From assembly GCA_034110465.1 (NCBI GenBank), contig JAWUZD010000001.1, forward strand, positions 1 through 50,141: DNA of 50,141 nt, read 5' to 3'. The notes beneath the pieces are model-generated. The model was not told the DNA's origin and did no database searches. It worked only from the letters and a program-made list of their open reading frames with translations. This stretch comes from Aurantibacter sp034110465. Lineage in GTDB: Bacteria > Bacteroidota > Bacteroidia > Flavobacteriales > Flavobacteriaceae. A program made the translations under genes and the position numbers. Positions 1 to 7,165 of the stretch are shown here, piece after piece (positions within the stretch are counted from its first letter, which is position 1; the number at the start of each line of letters is the position of its first letter).

Positions 1-1
1 A

Positions 2-631
2 GAAGCACTGGTACCTATGTTACACCTTAAAAATGCAGGGTTTGATTTTGAAATAGTTACTCCTACTGGCAAACCTGTTGTTTTTGAAATGTGGGCTTTC
101 CCTAATGAAGACGAAAATGTAAAGGCCATTTACAAGGAGTACAAATCGAGTTTTGATAAGCCCAAAAAACTGACCGACTTTATCACTAGTTCATTTGCTA
201 ATGATAGTTCTTATGCCGCTGTATTTGTGCCTGGTGGACATGGGGCAATGATTGGTATTCCTGAAGACAGAAACGTTGGAAAGGTATTGAATTGGGCTCA
301 TCAAAATGATTTATTCACAATTACTCTTTGTCATGGACCGGGTTCATTATTATCTACCACTTTGGATAATCAAGAATTTCTTTATGAAGGATACAAGATG
401 GCTGTATTCCCTGACGCTGTGGATGAAATGACACCAATGATTGGTTATTTACCAGGGCACATGAAAAACGGTGTGAGTGAAAGATTGAAAAACTTAGGTG
501 CTACTATAGTTAATACAGAATCTGATAAAACCGTTTGTGTTGACAGAAAACTAATCACAGGTGCAAGCCCTTTAGCATCTAATGAATTGGGTAAACTTGC
601 AGCCAATACGTTATTGAAAGAACTAAATTAA
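2..631 (+). CDS. hchA: DJ-1/PfpI superfamily protein, Hsp31/HchA-like, 5' end outside window
   Basis: C-terminal part of an Hsp31-type DJ-1 superfamily protein, a family of holding chaperones with glyoxalase III/deglycase activity. The reading frame is open from base 2. The residues before the first ATG at base 17 (EALVPM) fit the family, so the true start lies upstream and the gene is cut by the window edge. About 210 residues are visible, against about 280 in the family. The nucleophile elbow is seen as TLCHGPGSLL, with the reactive Cys, and there is an upstream VFVPGGHGAM segment. The family motif FEMWAFPNEDE is also present. It is followed directly by a hairpin terminator. Family assignment is firm; the exact activity is inferred. 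Confidence 0.85.
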   Translation, partial: EALVPMLHLKNAGFDFEIVTPTGKPVVFEMWAFPNEDENVKAIYKEYKSSFDKPKKLTDFITSSFANDSSYAAVFVPGGHGAMIGIPEDRNVGKVLNWAHQNDLFTITLCHGPGSLLSTTLDNQEFLYEGYKMAVFPDAVDEMTPMIGYLPGHMKNGVSERLKNLGATIVNTESDKTVCVDRKLITGASPLASNELGKLAANTLLKELN

Positions 632-661
632 AAACTACTTACAACAATGTATAAAAGCAAT

Positions 662-692
662 AGCGGTTTGGGTATATACTCAAACCGTTTTT
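662..692 (+). terminator. Rho-independent terminator after hchA-like gene
   Basis: CGGTTTG and CAAACCG arms at 664-670 and 681-687 form a stem that continues inward with G-U pairing and is followed by a T run. It lies 30 bases after the stop codon of the Hsp31-like gene. Confidence 0.75.
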
Positions 693-770
693 GCATTAAA
701 TTAAGTATATTGCTATCCAAAAAGAAAGTGTACTTAATCCGCTACTGCTCTTATACTAAACGTTAGATGC
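693..770. repeat. attC-like imperfect palindrome 1
   Basis: The left arm begins GCATTAAATTAAGTATA and the right arm, read on the other strand, begins GCATCTAACGTTTAGTATA. The two arms pair with small bulges. The right end is GTTAGATGC, whose first seven bases fit the integron core consensus GTTRRRY exactly. The left core does not fit its consensus perfectly. No integron integrase is in the window, so this is only a structural resemblance. Confidence 0.35.
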
Positions 771-796
771 AATTATGCCACTGAGTCAGACTCAGA

Positions 797-1071
797 CTAA
801 GGTTTGTTCAAAAGGAATTGTATTTTAAGTGTAAAAACTAAATGTTATAAAATAGCCTTTATGAAGGATATTTCTCAAATATGTCGCTTATGGCGTTGAG
901 AGTTTCACTATCAAAACGTTATCATATTTGAAAAGAAGTTATGGAATTTTTCTTAGAAAGTCAAATTTAATAGCTGATTAACAGTGTTTTACAGTTAAAA
1001 TGCATTTACATATCCAAAACCGACTCTATTTATTAACTATAAAAATAATAAGTTTTGGGAACAACCTTAGT
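797..1071. repeat. Possible MITE or IS remnant with imperfect terminal inverted repeats
   Basis: CTAAGGTTTGTTCAAAA near 797 and TTTTGGGAACAACCTTAG near 1054 are imperfect inverted repeats about 240 bp apart. No open reading frame lies between them. A 15-nt perfect palindrome, CTGAGTCAGACTCAG, sits just outside at 781-795. This could be a small non-autonomous element or a chance pair; no target duplication was identified. Confidence 0.25.
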
Positions 1072-1150
1072 GATCGGTTTATCTATCTTCACACAGAGAG
1101 CACAACAGTACCTTTATTTTTATTAAGCAAAAGTAAAATAATAAAAAACA

Positions 1151-1260
1151 GCACATAACATTGTCTATATTGCATTGTATTATTACTTTGCTTTCGCCAA
1201 AGGCTTCACAAAGCAATAATACAACGACGCCAATGGCTCAACATAGCCTTAACGTTGTGC
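1151..1260. repeat. attC-like imperfect palindrome 2
   Basis: A stem-loop of about 110 nt. The inner arms TGTATTATTACTTTG (from 1177) and CAAAGCAATAATACA (1208-1222) are nearly perfect. The outer arms GCACATAACATTG and CTTAACGTTGTGC pair with bulges. The right core GTTGTGC differs from GTTRRRY at one position, and the left core ACATAAC differs from RYYYAAC at one position. No coding sequence was seen around it. Confidence 0.4.
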
Positions 1261-1273
1261 TTCATTAAGAATA

Positions 1274-1400
1274 CTACGATTTAGCACCTCCTAAAAGAAC
1301 ACCTGGACTTCCATCCCATTGTGAATCTGTTACAGCATCTAATATAAACTTTGCAACATTTGATCTAGATATTGATTTTAGGAAAGTGCCGTTTTGATTC
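1274..1400 (-). pseudogene. 3' remnant of NmrA/QOR2-type NAD(P)-binding reductase
   Basis: Only the C-terminal end of a reading frame survives on the minus strand, ending at a TAG at 1274-1276. It reads ...SISRSNVAKFILDAV followed by GSPGVLLGGAKS, resembling the ISRADVADFML-type segment and tail of NmrA-like NAD(P)H-binding oxidoreductases. The 5' two thirds of the gene, with the Rossmann glycine motif, are absent. It abuts the HxlR remnant in the opposite direction. Assignment rests on one short segment. Confidence 0.5.
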
Positions 1401-1586
1401 TTAGAGATAAATGAATTGGTGGAAAGAAAAATTTATGACTCTTTGCCAGTAAAGGTGACTTATAAATTAGCAGACTATGGATATACCCTAGTGCCATTAA
1501 TTATCGAATTGACGAATTGGGGGAAAGCTCATAGAGAGAAAATAATACAAGAAAATAAACGAAAGCACAACAAAGAACTGAGGTAA
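1398..1586 (+). pseudogene. 3' remnant of HxlR-family transcriptional regulator
   Basis: The frame reads LEINELVERKIYDSLPVKV, then YKLADYGYTLVPLIIELTNW and HREKIIQENK, ending at TAA 1584-1586. This is the wing and C-terminal helix of the HxlR winged-helix family. The N-terminal helices are missing, and a TGA precedes the readable part. HxlR regulators often sit divergently next to the reductase they control, which fits the neighbouring NmrA-type remnant. One deletion of both 5' ends would explain the two remnants meeting at about 1400. Confidence 0.6.
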
Positions 1587-1827
1587 AAAACGACTCTTTC
1601 TTTGATTAATTTTAAACACTATTATATTGAGTTCAAAAGGATTTATCTTTTTGAACTTTACTTTTTTTATGTAAATCAGGGTTATTTTGGTAGTAATGAA
1701 ACGTGAGTTCAACTCTATCTGATTATACTATGGCAAAAATTTGCTTTAAAAGCTTAACTTATTCTGGTTCTAGTCTAAAAAGTAAGCACAAAAGCAACTT
1801 TTCAAAAACTTATGTATTTAAAAAAAC

Positions 1828-2763
1828 CTAAGTTAATGTAACATAAACAAATCCTAAATATACAGCTAAAAGAATAATACCATCTTTCCAATTCAATCTT
1901 AACCCTTTAGGTATAAATACCAAAGGCAATACTAAAAATGAGACTGCTAACATCCATAACATATCATTTGACAACAACCTACCATCTATAACATTTATAG
2001 GTGTTATCATAGATGTAATACCTAAAACAGCTAGAATATTAAATACATTTGACCCAATTAAATTACCTAAAGAAATAGCCTTTTCTTTTTTAATTACTGC
2101 TATAATAGAAGCCGCAAGCTCTGGAATACTTGTACCAACAGACACAACAGTAACTGCAATTACTCTTTCGCTAACGCCATAAGCTGTAGCTAAAGCTGTA
2201 GCTCCTTTTATTAAAAATTCAGAACCAGCCCATAAACCTAAACCTCCTAAAGATAAAAACAAAACAATTTTATAAAGCGGTAAATCTTCATCATCTTCGG
2301 GCATTTCGTCTATTACTGCTGTTTTTTGAAACTTTAAAAGATATATTAAAAATATTATTAAAAACGAAAGCATAATTGCACCTTCATAAAACTCAATTTT
2401 ATTATCGAAAGCAATAAAGGCATAAAACATTACTGATGCAATCATCATTACTGGCCAATCCGTTTTATAAAAACTTTTTTGGACTTCCATAGTACCTAAT
2501 AACAATGTAATTCCAAGTACCAACCCTAGATTTGCAATATTAGATCCAACAACATTTCCTAGAGCTAAATCTGGAGAACCGCTTAATGCAGCATTTATAC
2601 TAACAATTAGTTCTGGTGCAGATGTTGCGAAAGACACAACCGTCATACCTATTACAATCTTAGGAATATTCAATTTTAAAGACAATCCAACAGCTGCTTT
2701 TAACAACCAGTTACCTCCAAGAATTAAACAAACTAATCCACCAATAATATATACAAAATTCAT
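1828..2763 (-). CDS. Calcium/sodium antiporter, CaCA family (YrbG-like)
   Basis: A 311-residue integral membrane cation exchanger of the CaCA superfamily, expected to move Ca2+ out against Na+ across the inner membrane. It has the two inverted alpha repeats that define the family. The first is GMTVVSFATSAPEL at residues 39-52, followed by GNVVGSNIANLGL. The second is VSVGTSIPELAAS near residue 207, followed by GNLIGSNVFNILAVLG. About ten hydrophobic segments surround an acidic loop (EMPEDDEDLP). Length is normal. The gene lies 34 bp after the nuclease gene on the same strand and may share its transcript. Substrate choice is inferred from the family. Confidence 0.9.
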   Translation of the reverse strand: MNFVYIIGGLVCLILGGNWLLKAAVGLSLKLNIPKIVIGMTVVSFATSAPELIVSINAALSGSPDLALGNVVGSNIANLGLVLGITLLLGTMEVQKSFYKTDWPVMMIASVMFYAFIAFDNKIEFYEGAIMLSFLIIFLIYLLKFQKTAVIDEMPEDDEDLPLYKIVLFLSLGGLGLWAGSEFLIKGATALATAYGVSERVIAVTVVSVGTSIPELAASIIAVIKKEKAISLGNLIGSNVFNILAVLGITSMITPINVIDGRLLSNDMLWMLAVSFLVLPLVFIPKGLRLNWKDGIILLAVYLGFVYVTLT

Positions 2764-2797
2764 TTTTTATTTTTTAGAAACAGAATTATACAACGTT

Positions 2798-4759
2798 TTA
2801 ATTAACCATCATTTTCTTAATTGTTATTTTATCTTCTTGCTGTATTTTAAGTAAATACATACCAGCTTTTAAATTATGATTAAACACTTCATTTTTTAAA
2901 ACTGTTGCAGATAGTAATCGCTTTCCTTGAATATCAAAAACTTCAATGTTACTTTTATCTTTTAAACCTGTAATTCTAATTTGATTAGTTGATGGGTTAG
3001 GATAAACCTTAATCTCTTCAATATTAAATTCAGTATTACTTAAAGCACCATTCCAAACTATTCCCATTTGGTTTCCCCAAATATGCTCTACTAAATCTGG
3101 TAAATCGATTAATGGATTTCGGTTTATTTGCCATGTATAAATTACATTATTCCTGTTCATTTCAAAATCGTCTGGCGGATCGTTTCTATGCCAATCTAAA
3201 AGCGTTGCTAAATCGCCCATTTGTCCATCTACAGCCGGAAAACCATTTTCTACACTTAAGCCATTATATCTTAATTGAAGAAATAATACACTTCTTGCAA
3301 CGTCACCTTTAAAACTTCCTTGATTTCCAACAGGACCATTATATTCTCCATAATGTTGATTTCCACGACTACTGTTTTCGGGTCCATCTGCCGCTCTTAA
3401 TGCATGCGCATCGCTATTTCCGTGACGTAAAGAATCTGCTTTTGTTGCCCAAAATATATCTTTTCCATCACGAGTTTGGTCCGCTTCAATACTTCCATAA
3501 CCTGCTAAAGATCTAGGAAAAGTATGCTCTCTATTCCATTTTCCAGTACTTGTAGATCCTGTTTGATAATCTAAAATTGGTCTACTTTCTTCCGAATATA
3601 CCAACCAAACCCTATTACTGTGTTCTGGGCTTTTATCTGCTTCTTCTAAAATATCTATAACATCGTTATAGGTTTGAGCTCTTACCACTGATGGATTAGC
3701 TATTATATCTTGAATTGCTTGTTCTAAAGCTGTACCTGACAATCCATTTAAAGAATCATAATAACCAACTGGCTGAGTTGATGCTACATTTCCATATGTA
3801 GGATTTAGTGGTGTTCCATATGGCGCTATTGTAAAATCGTTATCTACAACTCTAACCTCTATAAAATCGTTATAAGGGATTAATGGTGACTGTAAATTAC
3901 TATATTTTATTTCCAGGACCTCATCTCCTTCATCCAAAACATCATCAACAAGTGTAATTGATGTAGAAACAGATGTTTCACCCATTAAAATCTCTAAACT
4001 TGTAGTAATACCTGTAAAATCAGAAGAGTTGAATGTTCCATTATCTAGAACAACATCAAAAGTATAATTTGCATCTACTGGATTTTGAGAAGTAAAAGTA
4101 ATTTCAAACACATCACCTTCAGTGTATTGGGTTTGAGTTGTTGAAACCCCTAAAGCATTAAGAATAATTCCTGAACCATCATTTTCTTGTCTTGGGGTTG
4201 GAATTGCTGCTGTAAAACTTTCTATTCCCATTCCATCAACATAGCGCTGAATACTTTTAGGGTTAGCATCGGTTCCGTTATCGTTATACTGGGTTGTTTC
4301 TCCTAAAAGCGCTAGCAAACCAGTATCTACCGCTTCTCCTGTTGCATAAACCATAGCATCCATTAAATTTGTTGTGGTAGCTAAGGTTCCATCTGGAAAA
4401 TCGAAAAAACTTCCTATATATAAACCTACTGCATCTGCTCCATTCTGAAAAACACTTTCTGAAATCAACATTTGAGGTAATGGATTTAATTTATTACTTG
4501 CTATAACAAACAAACCATTTACATCTGTAACGCCACCATCTAAATCTATAGTATAATAACTTGAGTCTGCACCAGATGTCGAACCATTAAAAAACACTAA
4601 AACTAAACCATCTAAAGCATAGTTAGGTGTTGTAGATTTTAACTCTATAAACTCTTTATCGTCAAAACCAGGACTATCACAATCCAACTCGTTTATAACT
4701 ACCTGTGAAAAAGATGCTGTAGTAATTAATAAAAACAGTGCTAATATATTTAATTTCAT
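2798..4759 (-). CDS. Secreted EndoI-type nuclease with lamin-tail, Calx-beta and T9SS sorting domains
   Basis: A 653-residue exported multidomain nuclease. The domains in order are: signal peptide ending near TTASFSQ; a lamin-tail-like domain beginning VVINELDCDSPGFDDKEFIE (about 20-130); a Calx-beta-like domain (about 205-310, with DDVLDEGDEVLEIKY); an endonuclease I/NucM domain (about 330-565) with the catalytic WNREHTFPRS segment and the downstream HALRAADGPENSSRGNQHYG; and a type A T9SS sorting tail starting IKVYPNPSTNQIRITGL. It should be secreted by the PorU/PorV system encoded elsewhere in this window and degrade extracellular DNA or RNA. The order is common in Flavobacteriia. The domain calls for lamin-tail and Calx-beta are from motif resemblance. 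Confidence 0.88.
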   Translation of the reverse strand: MKLNILALFLLITTASFSQVVINELDCDSPGFDDKEFIELKSTTPNYALDGLVLVFFNGSTSGADSSYYTIDLDGGVTDVNGLFVIASNKLNPLPQMLISESVFQNGADAVGLYIGSFFDFPDGTLATTTNLMDAMVYATGEAVDTGLLALLGETTQYNDNGTDANPKSIQRYVDGMGIESFTAAIPTPRQENDGSGIILNALGVSTTQTQYTEGDVFEITFTSQNPVDANYTFDVVLDNGTFNSSDFTGITTSLEILMGETSVSTSITLVDDVLDEGDEVLEIKYSNLQSPLIPYNDFIEVRVVDNDFTIAPYGTPLNPTYGNVASTQPVGYYDSLNGLSGTALEQAIQDIIANPSVVRAQTYNDVIDILEEADKSPEHSNRVWLVYSEESRPILDYQTGSTSTGKWNREHTFPRSLAGYGSIEADQTRDGKDIFWATKADSLRHGNSDAHALRAADGPENSSRGNQHYGEYNGPVGNQGSFKGDVARSVLFLQLRYNGLSVENGFPAVDGQMGDLATLLDWHRNDPPDDFEMNRNNVIYTWQINRNPLIDLPDLVEHIWGNQMGIVWNGALSNTEFNIEEIKVYPNPSTNQIRITGLKDKSNIEVFDIQGKRLLSATVLKNEVFNHNLKAGMYLLKIQQEDKITIKKMMVN

Positions 4760-4951
4760 TTTGCAAAAATTTTAACAAATATAGATTAAATCTTTAGGTA
4801 ATTTTATTGGTTAGAAATTAGATATAAACATTTTAAAAACTTTAACAAAACAGAGATAATTTTAGAATTTAAAAACAGGATTAACCCAAGCTTACCAAGT
4901 TAAAAGTTAGTTATTTATTCCGCGTATGTTATTTTATATCATTTTGTTAAC

Positions 4952-4959
4952 TATTTTTG
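4952..4959 (+). promoter_or_regulatory. -7 box (TATTTTTG) of the 50-residue protein gene
   Basis: TATTTTTG fits the Bacteroidota -7 consensus TAnnTTTG and lies 39 bases before the ATG at 4999. The -33 element is not clear. Confidence 0.45.
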
Positions 4960-4998
4960 ACAAAACAAAATCTGTATTTTATTTCTAAAACAAAAAAT

Positions 4999-5151
4999 AT
5001 GAAAAAACACATATTTAAATGTCTAGCTAAAGCTAATAAGATATGCCTACCAAGCTATTCTAAAAAGCAGCTTGATCTTACAAAAGCAACAAAACTACAA
5101 CTTGCAATAATTGGCTGGAGAGCCTATGCAACTATGCAAAGCTTAGATTAA
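4999..5151 (+). CDS. Small basic protein of 50 residues, unknown function
   Basis: The chosen ATG at 4999 gives MKKHIFKCLAKANKICLPSY..., with the distinctive tail KLQLAIIGWRAYATMQSLD. An upstream in-frame start at 4957 falls inside the predicted -7 box and is rejected. The protein is Lys-rich and has no signal peptide or clear membrane segment. I have the impression that a similar small protein is widespread in Flavobacteriia, but I cannot verify this here and no function is claimed. Its stop codon overlaps the stop codon of the convergent apt gene. A -7 box upstream supports real transcription. Confidence 0.6.
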   Translation: MKKHIFKCLAKANKICLPSYSKKQLDLTKATKLQLAIIGWRAYATMQSLD

Positions 5152-5663
5152 TACTTAAATAGTGAATCCAAAAAAACATTCTCTAATTTTTCTTTTCCAT
5201 TTAAGAATTCAATTTCTATTAAGAAATTATATGCTGCTACGGTTCCTCCAAGTCTATTTACCAATTTAGTTACCGCATTTACGGTTCCTCCTGTAGCTAA
5301 TACATCGTCATGAATTAAAACTAAATCTCCTATAGAAATAGCGTCTTCGTGAATCTCTAATTTATCTTGACCATATTCTAAACTGTAAGATTCTGAAATT
5401 ATTTTTCCTGGAAGTTTTCCTGATTTTCTAACAGGTACAAATGGGACATTCAATTTTTGAGCTAATAATATTCCAAAGAAAAAACCACGCGCTTCAATTG
5501 CCACAATTTTATCTATTTTTAGATTGGCTAGTCTAAGTGCAAACTCATCCACACAAACCTTTACAGCTTCTGGGTTTGCTAGTAAAGGTGTAATGTCTTT
5601 GAAAACTATTCCTTGTTTTGGAAAATCGTTTATATCTCTGATTAAATGTTCAATATTTTTCAT
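5148..5663 (-). CDS. apt: Adenine phosphoribosyltransferase
   Basis: Cytosolic purine salvage enzyme converting adenine and PRPP to AMP. It has 171 residues, the usual length. The PRPP-binding loop is VLIHDDVLATGGT at residues 115-127, and the dimer/active-site segment IEARGFFFG is at about 56-64. The N-terminal INDFPKQGIVFKDITPLL is typical of APT. It converges with the 50-residue gene with overlapping stop codons, and is divergent from tRNA-Arg. Confident call. Confidence 0.96.
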   Translation of the reverse strand: MKNIEHLIRDINDFPKQGIVFKDITPLLANPEAVKVCVDEFALRLANLKIDKIVAIEARGFFFGILLAQKLNVPFVPVRKSGKLPGKIISESYSLEYGQDKLEIHEDAISIGDLVLIHDDVLATGGTVNAVTKLVNRLGGTVAAYNFLIEIEFLNGKEKLENVFLDSLFKY

Positions 5664-5695
5664 AGCAATAAAAATAATTAATTTAATCGAAATAC

Positions 5696-5726
5696 TTTGC
5701 TAATACCATAAAAAGAAATATATTTG
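5696..5726 (+). promoter_or_regulatory. Promoter of tRNA-Arg
   Basis: TTTG at 5696-5699, a 19-base spacer and TATATTTG at 5719-5726 match the Bacteroidota consensus at both boxes. The tRNA begins 12 bases later. Confidence 0.8.
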
Positions 5727-5738
5727 CACTCTCAAAAT

Positions 5739-5812
5739 GGCCTCGTAGCATAACTGAATAGTGCACCACATTACGGCTGTGGAGGTTGAAGGTTTGAATC
5801 CTTCCGAGGTCA
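5739..5812 (+). tRNA. tRNA-Arg(ACG)
   Basis: It folds as a full cloverleaf of 74 nt. Acceptor GGCCTCG pairs with CGAGGTC, D stem GCAT/GTGC, anticodon stem CCACA/TGTGG around loop TTACGGC (anticodon ACG), and T stem GAAGG/CCTTC. Discriminator A; CCA is not encoded. Its 3' end is the attachment site of the element that follows: the last part of the gene is supplied by the element and the displaced original end is found at 13191. Confidence 0.95.
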
Positions 5813-5815
5813 CAG
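5794..5815 (+). repeat. attL: left 22-bp direct repeat in tRNA-Arg
   Basis: Identical to 13191-13212. The shared core includes TTGAATCCTTCCGAGGTCAC, which is part of the T loop, the T stem and the acceptor 3' strand of tRNA-Arg. The flanking bases differ on both sides, which fixes the length at 22. Confidence 0.92.
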
Positions 5816-5820
5816 AAATA

Positions 5821-5860
5821 AAACCCTAATTACTTTATAAATAAGTAGTTAGGGTTTTTT
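5821..5860 (+). terminator. Element-borne terminator for tRNA-Arg
   Basis: AAACCCTAATTACTT pairs with AAGTAGTTAGGGTTT and is followed by Ts. It is close in sequence to the hairpin after the right attachment site, which should be the original tRNA terminator. Confidence 0.8.
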
Positions 5861-5880
5861 CATACCCCAACATTGAGATA

Positions 5881-5908
5881 ATTGGTACGATAAACGGTAC
5901 GATTATGC
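5881..5908 (+). repeat. Left arm-type repeat of the element
   Basis: A 28-bp sequence repeated in the same orientation at 13059-13086 with one mismatch. Each copy holds two tandem GGTACGAT units 12 bp apart. Position just inside both ends suggests arm-type binding sites for the recombinase or its directionality factor. Confidence 0.65.
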
Positions 5909-5992
5909 AGAAACTATGTATTTTTTCACTTCTTTTTTAGTGTATTGCCTTTTCCTGCATTTCAATTGCCCTATTAAAAAAAACAACCTTTG

Positions 5993-6031
5993 AGATGTCA
6001 AAATACTTAATACGATAGAAAATTACTCTTT
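5993..6031. repeat. Iteron-like repeats, cluster A (2 units)
   Basis: Two adjacent units, AGATGTCAAAATACTTAAT at 5993-6011 and CGATAGAAAATTACTCTTT at 6013-6031, match the 19-bp family found in three more clusters inside the element. Confidence 0.55.
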
Positions 6032-6123
6032 GGTCGTAAATCATATTTTAATTTTCATTTGGATAAATTATAATTGATTTAGTTTAAATATGTTGTTATA
6101 ACGTTAAATAGTGTGCAATAAGG

Positions 6124-6152
6124 TTGAAATTGTTTATATTTATATATATTTG
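6124..6152 (+). promoter_or_regulatory. Promoter of the two-gene cargo operon
   Basis: TTG at 6124-6126, an 18-base spacer and TATATTTG at 6145-6152 fit the Bacteroidota consensus. It lies about 105 bases before the ATG at 6258, leaving a long leader with two inverted repeats. The 445 bases from the tRNA to 6258 hold only this and the att, arm and iteron features. Confidence 0.55.
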
Positions 6153-6175
6153 TAACCCAAAAACAAATCAACTTA

Positions 6176-6195
6176 GAATGTTTTTATAAACATTC
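6176..6195. promoter_or_regulatory. Perfect inverted repeat in cargo operon leader
   Basis: GAATGTTT and AAACATTC flank a 4-base loop. It lies about 20 bases after the predicted transcription start, so it could be an operator or an RNA hairpin. A second imperfect repeat (TTTGGTATA ... TATAACCAAA) follows before the start codon. Confidence 0.4.
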
Positions 6196-6257
6196 TGTTT
6201 TAAATAATTTAGTTTTTGGTATAAGAATTGTAACTATAACCAAAATAAACATTAAAT

Positions 6258-6641
6258 ATGAGAATTCAAGAAGCGCATATTGAGATAAACAGAGAAGGTG
6301 GTTCCTTATCATCTATAAATGTCACTATGCCTGTTTGGGACAAAACAGAAAGTGATGATTTTTTATCAGTTTCTTTGCCTTTATTCGGAGGGCTGAAAAC
6401 GACTGCTAAAGATGAATTTGACGCCCAACAGGCTTTAAAAGAATTAATTATTCTTTTTTGTAAAAATTGTGAAGAATTTGGACTTGGCTTAGAAGCAGAA
6501 TTAAGAATCATTGGATGGTCATTAGTATCTCAAACAAGCACAAAGTCAATTATGGATTTTGAAATAGAGCAAAACGTAGTTTTTGATGAATTATTGAAAA
6601 CAGGTGATAATATTTCTGAAAACCTTCAAATAACTAATTAG
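6258..6641 (+). CDS. Element cargo protein 1, unknown function (127 residues)
   Basis: I do not recognise the family. The protein begins MRIQEAHIEINREGG and is acidic, with no signal peptide or membrane segment, so it is probably cytosolic. The middle (DEFDAQQALKELIILFCKNC) looks helical, with a CKNC pair that could be a cysteine pair but is not a known motif. The stop codon is immediately followed by the ATG of the next gene, implying translational coupling and a joint function. A promoter and a long leader precede it, and a terminator follows the pair. Typical of a cargo module; a defence or toxin-antitoxin role is possible but unsupported. Confidence 0.7.
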   Translation: MRIQEAHIEINREGGSLSSINVTMPVWDKTESDDFLSVSLPLFGGLKTTAKDEFDAQQALKELIILFCKNCEEFGLGLEAELRIIGWSLVSQTSTKSIMDFEIEQNVVFDELLKTGDNISENLQITN

Positions 6642-6935
6642 ATGAATGATGAATATCCGTTAGTTGATGCAGACTACCTAACCTTATGTATACAAGGAAG
6701 TTCTAAGATAGACACTAAAACTCATAGATCTCTTGGTAACACATCTACATTTATGCTTATAGGTGATAAGCCAATGTATAAGAAACAAGTATCCTTTAGG
6801 CATAATGAAAATAAGGAAGTTAGTTTTAATACATCAACTTCTTTAGCCATTAGATTAGGCTTTATGGCAAAACTTCTCGATTGGTTTGAGGAGAATAAAT
6901 CTTGGAAAGAAGGAGCATACGTTCAAAGAAATTAA
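6642..6935 (+). CDS. Element cargo protein 2, unknown function (97 residues)
   Basis: Starts directly after the stop codon of cargo protein 1 (TAG then ATG), so the two are almost certainly co-expressed. The sequence begins MNDEYPLVDADYLTLCIQGS and ends LDWFEENKSWKEGAYVQRN. It has no signal peptide, membrane segment or recognisable motif. The gene is closed by a strong terminator. No function is proposed; the pairing suggests two proteins that act together. Confidence 0.65.
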   Translation: MNDEYPLVDADYLTLCIQGSSKIDTKTHRSLGNTSTFMLIGDKPMYKKQVSFRHNENKEVSFNTSTSLAIRLGFMAKLLDWFEENKSWKEGAYVQRN

Positions 6936-6938
6936 AAA

Positions 6939-6975
6939 AATAAAGCCATTCTATAAAGAGTGGCTTTATTTTTTT
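6939..6975 (+). terminator. Terminator after cargo gene pair
   Basis: AATAAAGCCATTCT pairs (with a G-U pair) with AGAGTGGCTTTATT, followed by a T run. Confidence 0.8.
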
Positions 6976-7054
6976 TTAATTTCTATTATAACATTGTTTG
7001 TGTTACTTGTTTTCTTTTACTTAAAAAAAAAGACACAACTTTAAATTGTATTTA

Positions 7055-7165
7055 TGAGAAGGTATTACTCTTTGATAAATAGTATACTTATGATGTCAAA
7101 ATACTATTCAAGTAAAGTTTTACTTAGTGATAGGAAGTTACTCTTGTGACCTGAAATTACTCTTC
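7055..7165. repeat. Iteron-like tandem repeats, cluster B (6 units)
   Basis: Six consecutive degenerate units of 18-19 bp start at 7055, 7073, 7091, 7110, 7128 and 7147. The best are TGATGTCAAAATACTATTC (7091) and TGACCTGAAATTACTCTTC (7147). The last unit overlaps the 3' end of the exported cargo gene, and another isolated match (7361-7379) lies inside that gene. Confidence 0.65.

Noticed and set aside
1497..1712. 71-residue minus-strand open frame
   Set aside because: It lies over the HxlR remnant and AT-rich spacer, has no family resemblance and no promoter; the plus-strand reading explains the sequence better.
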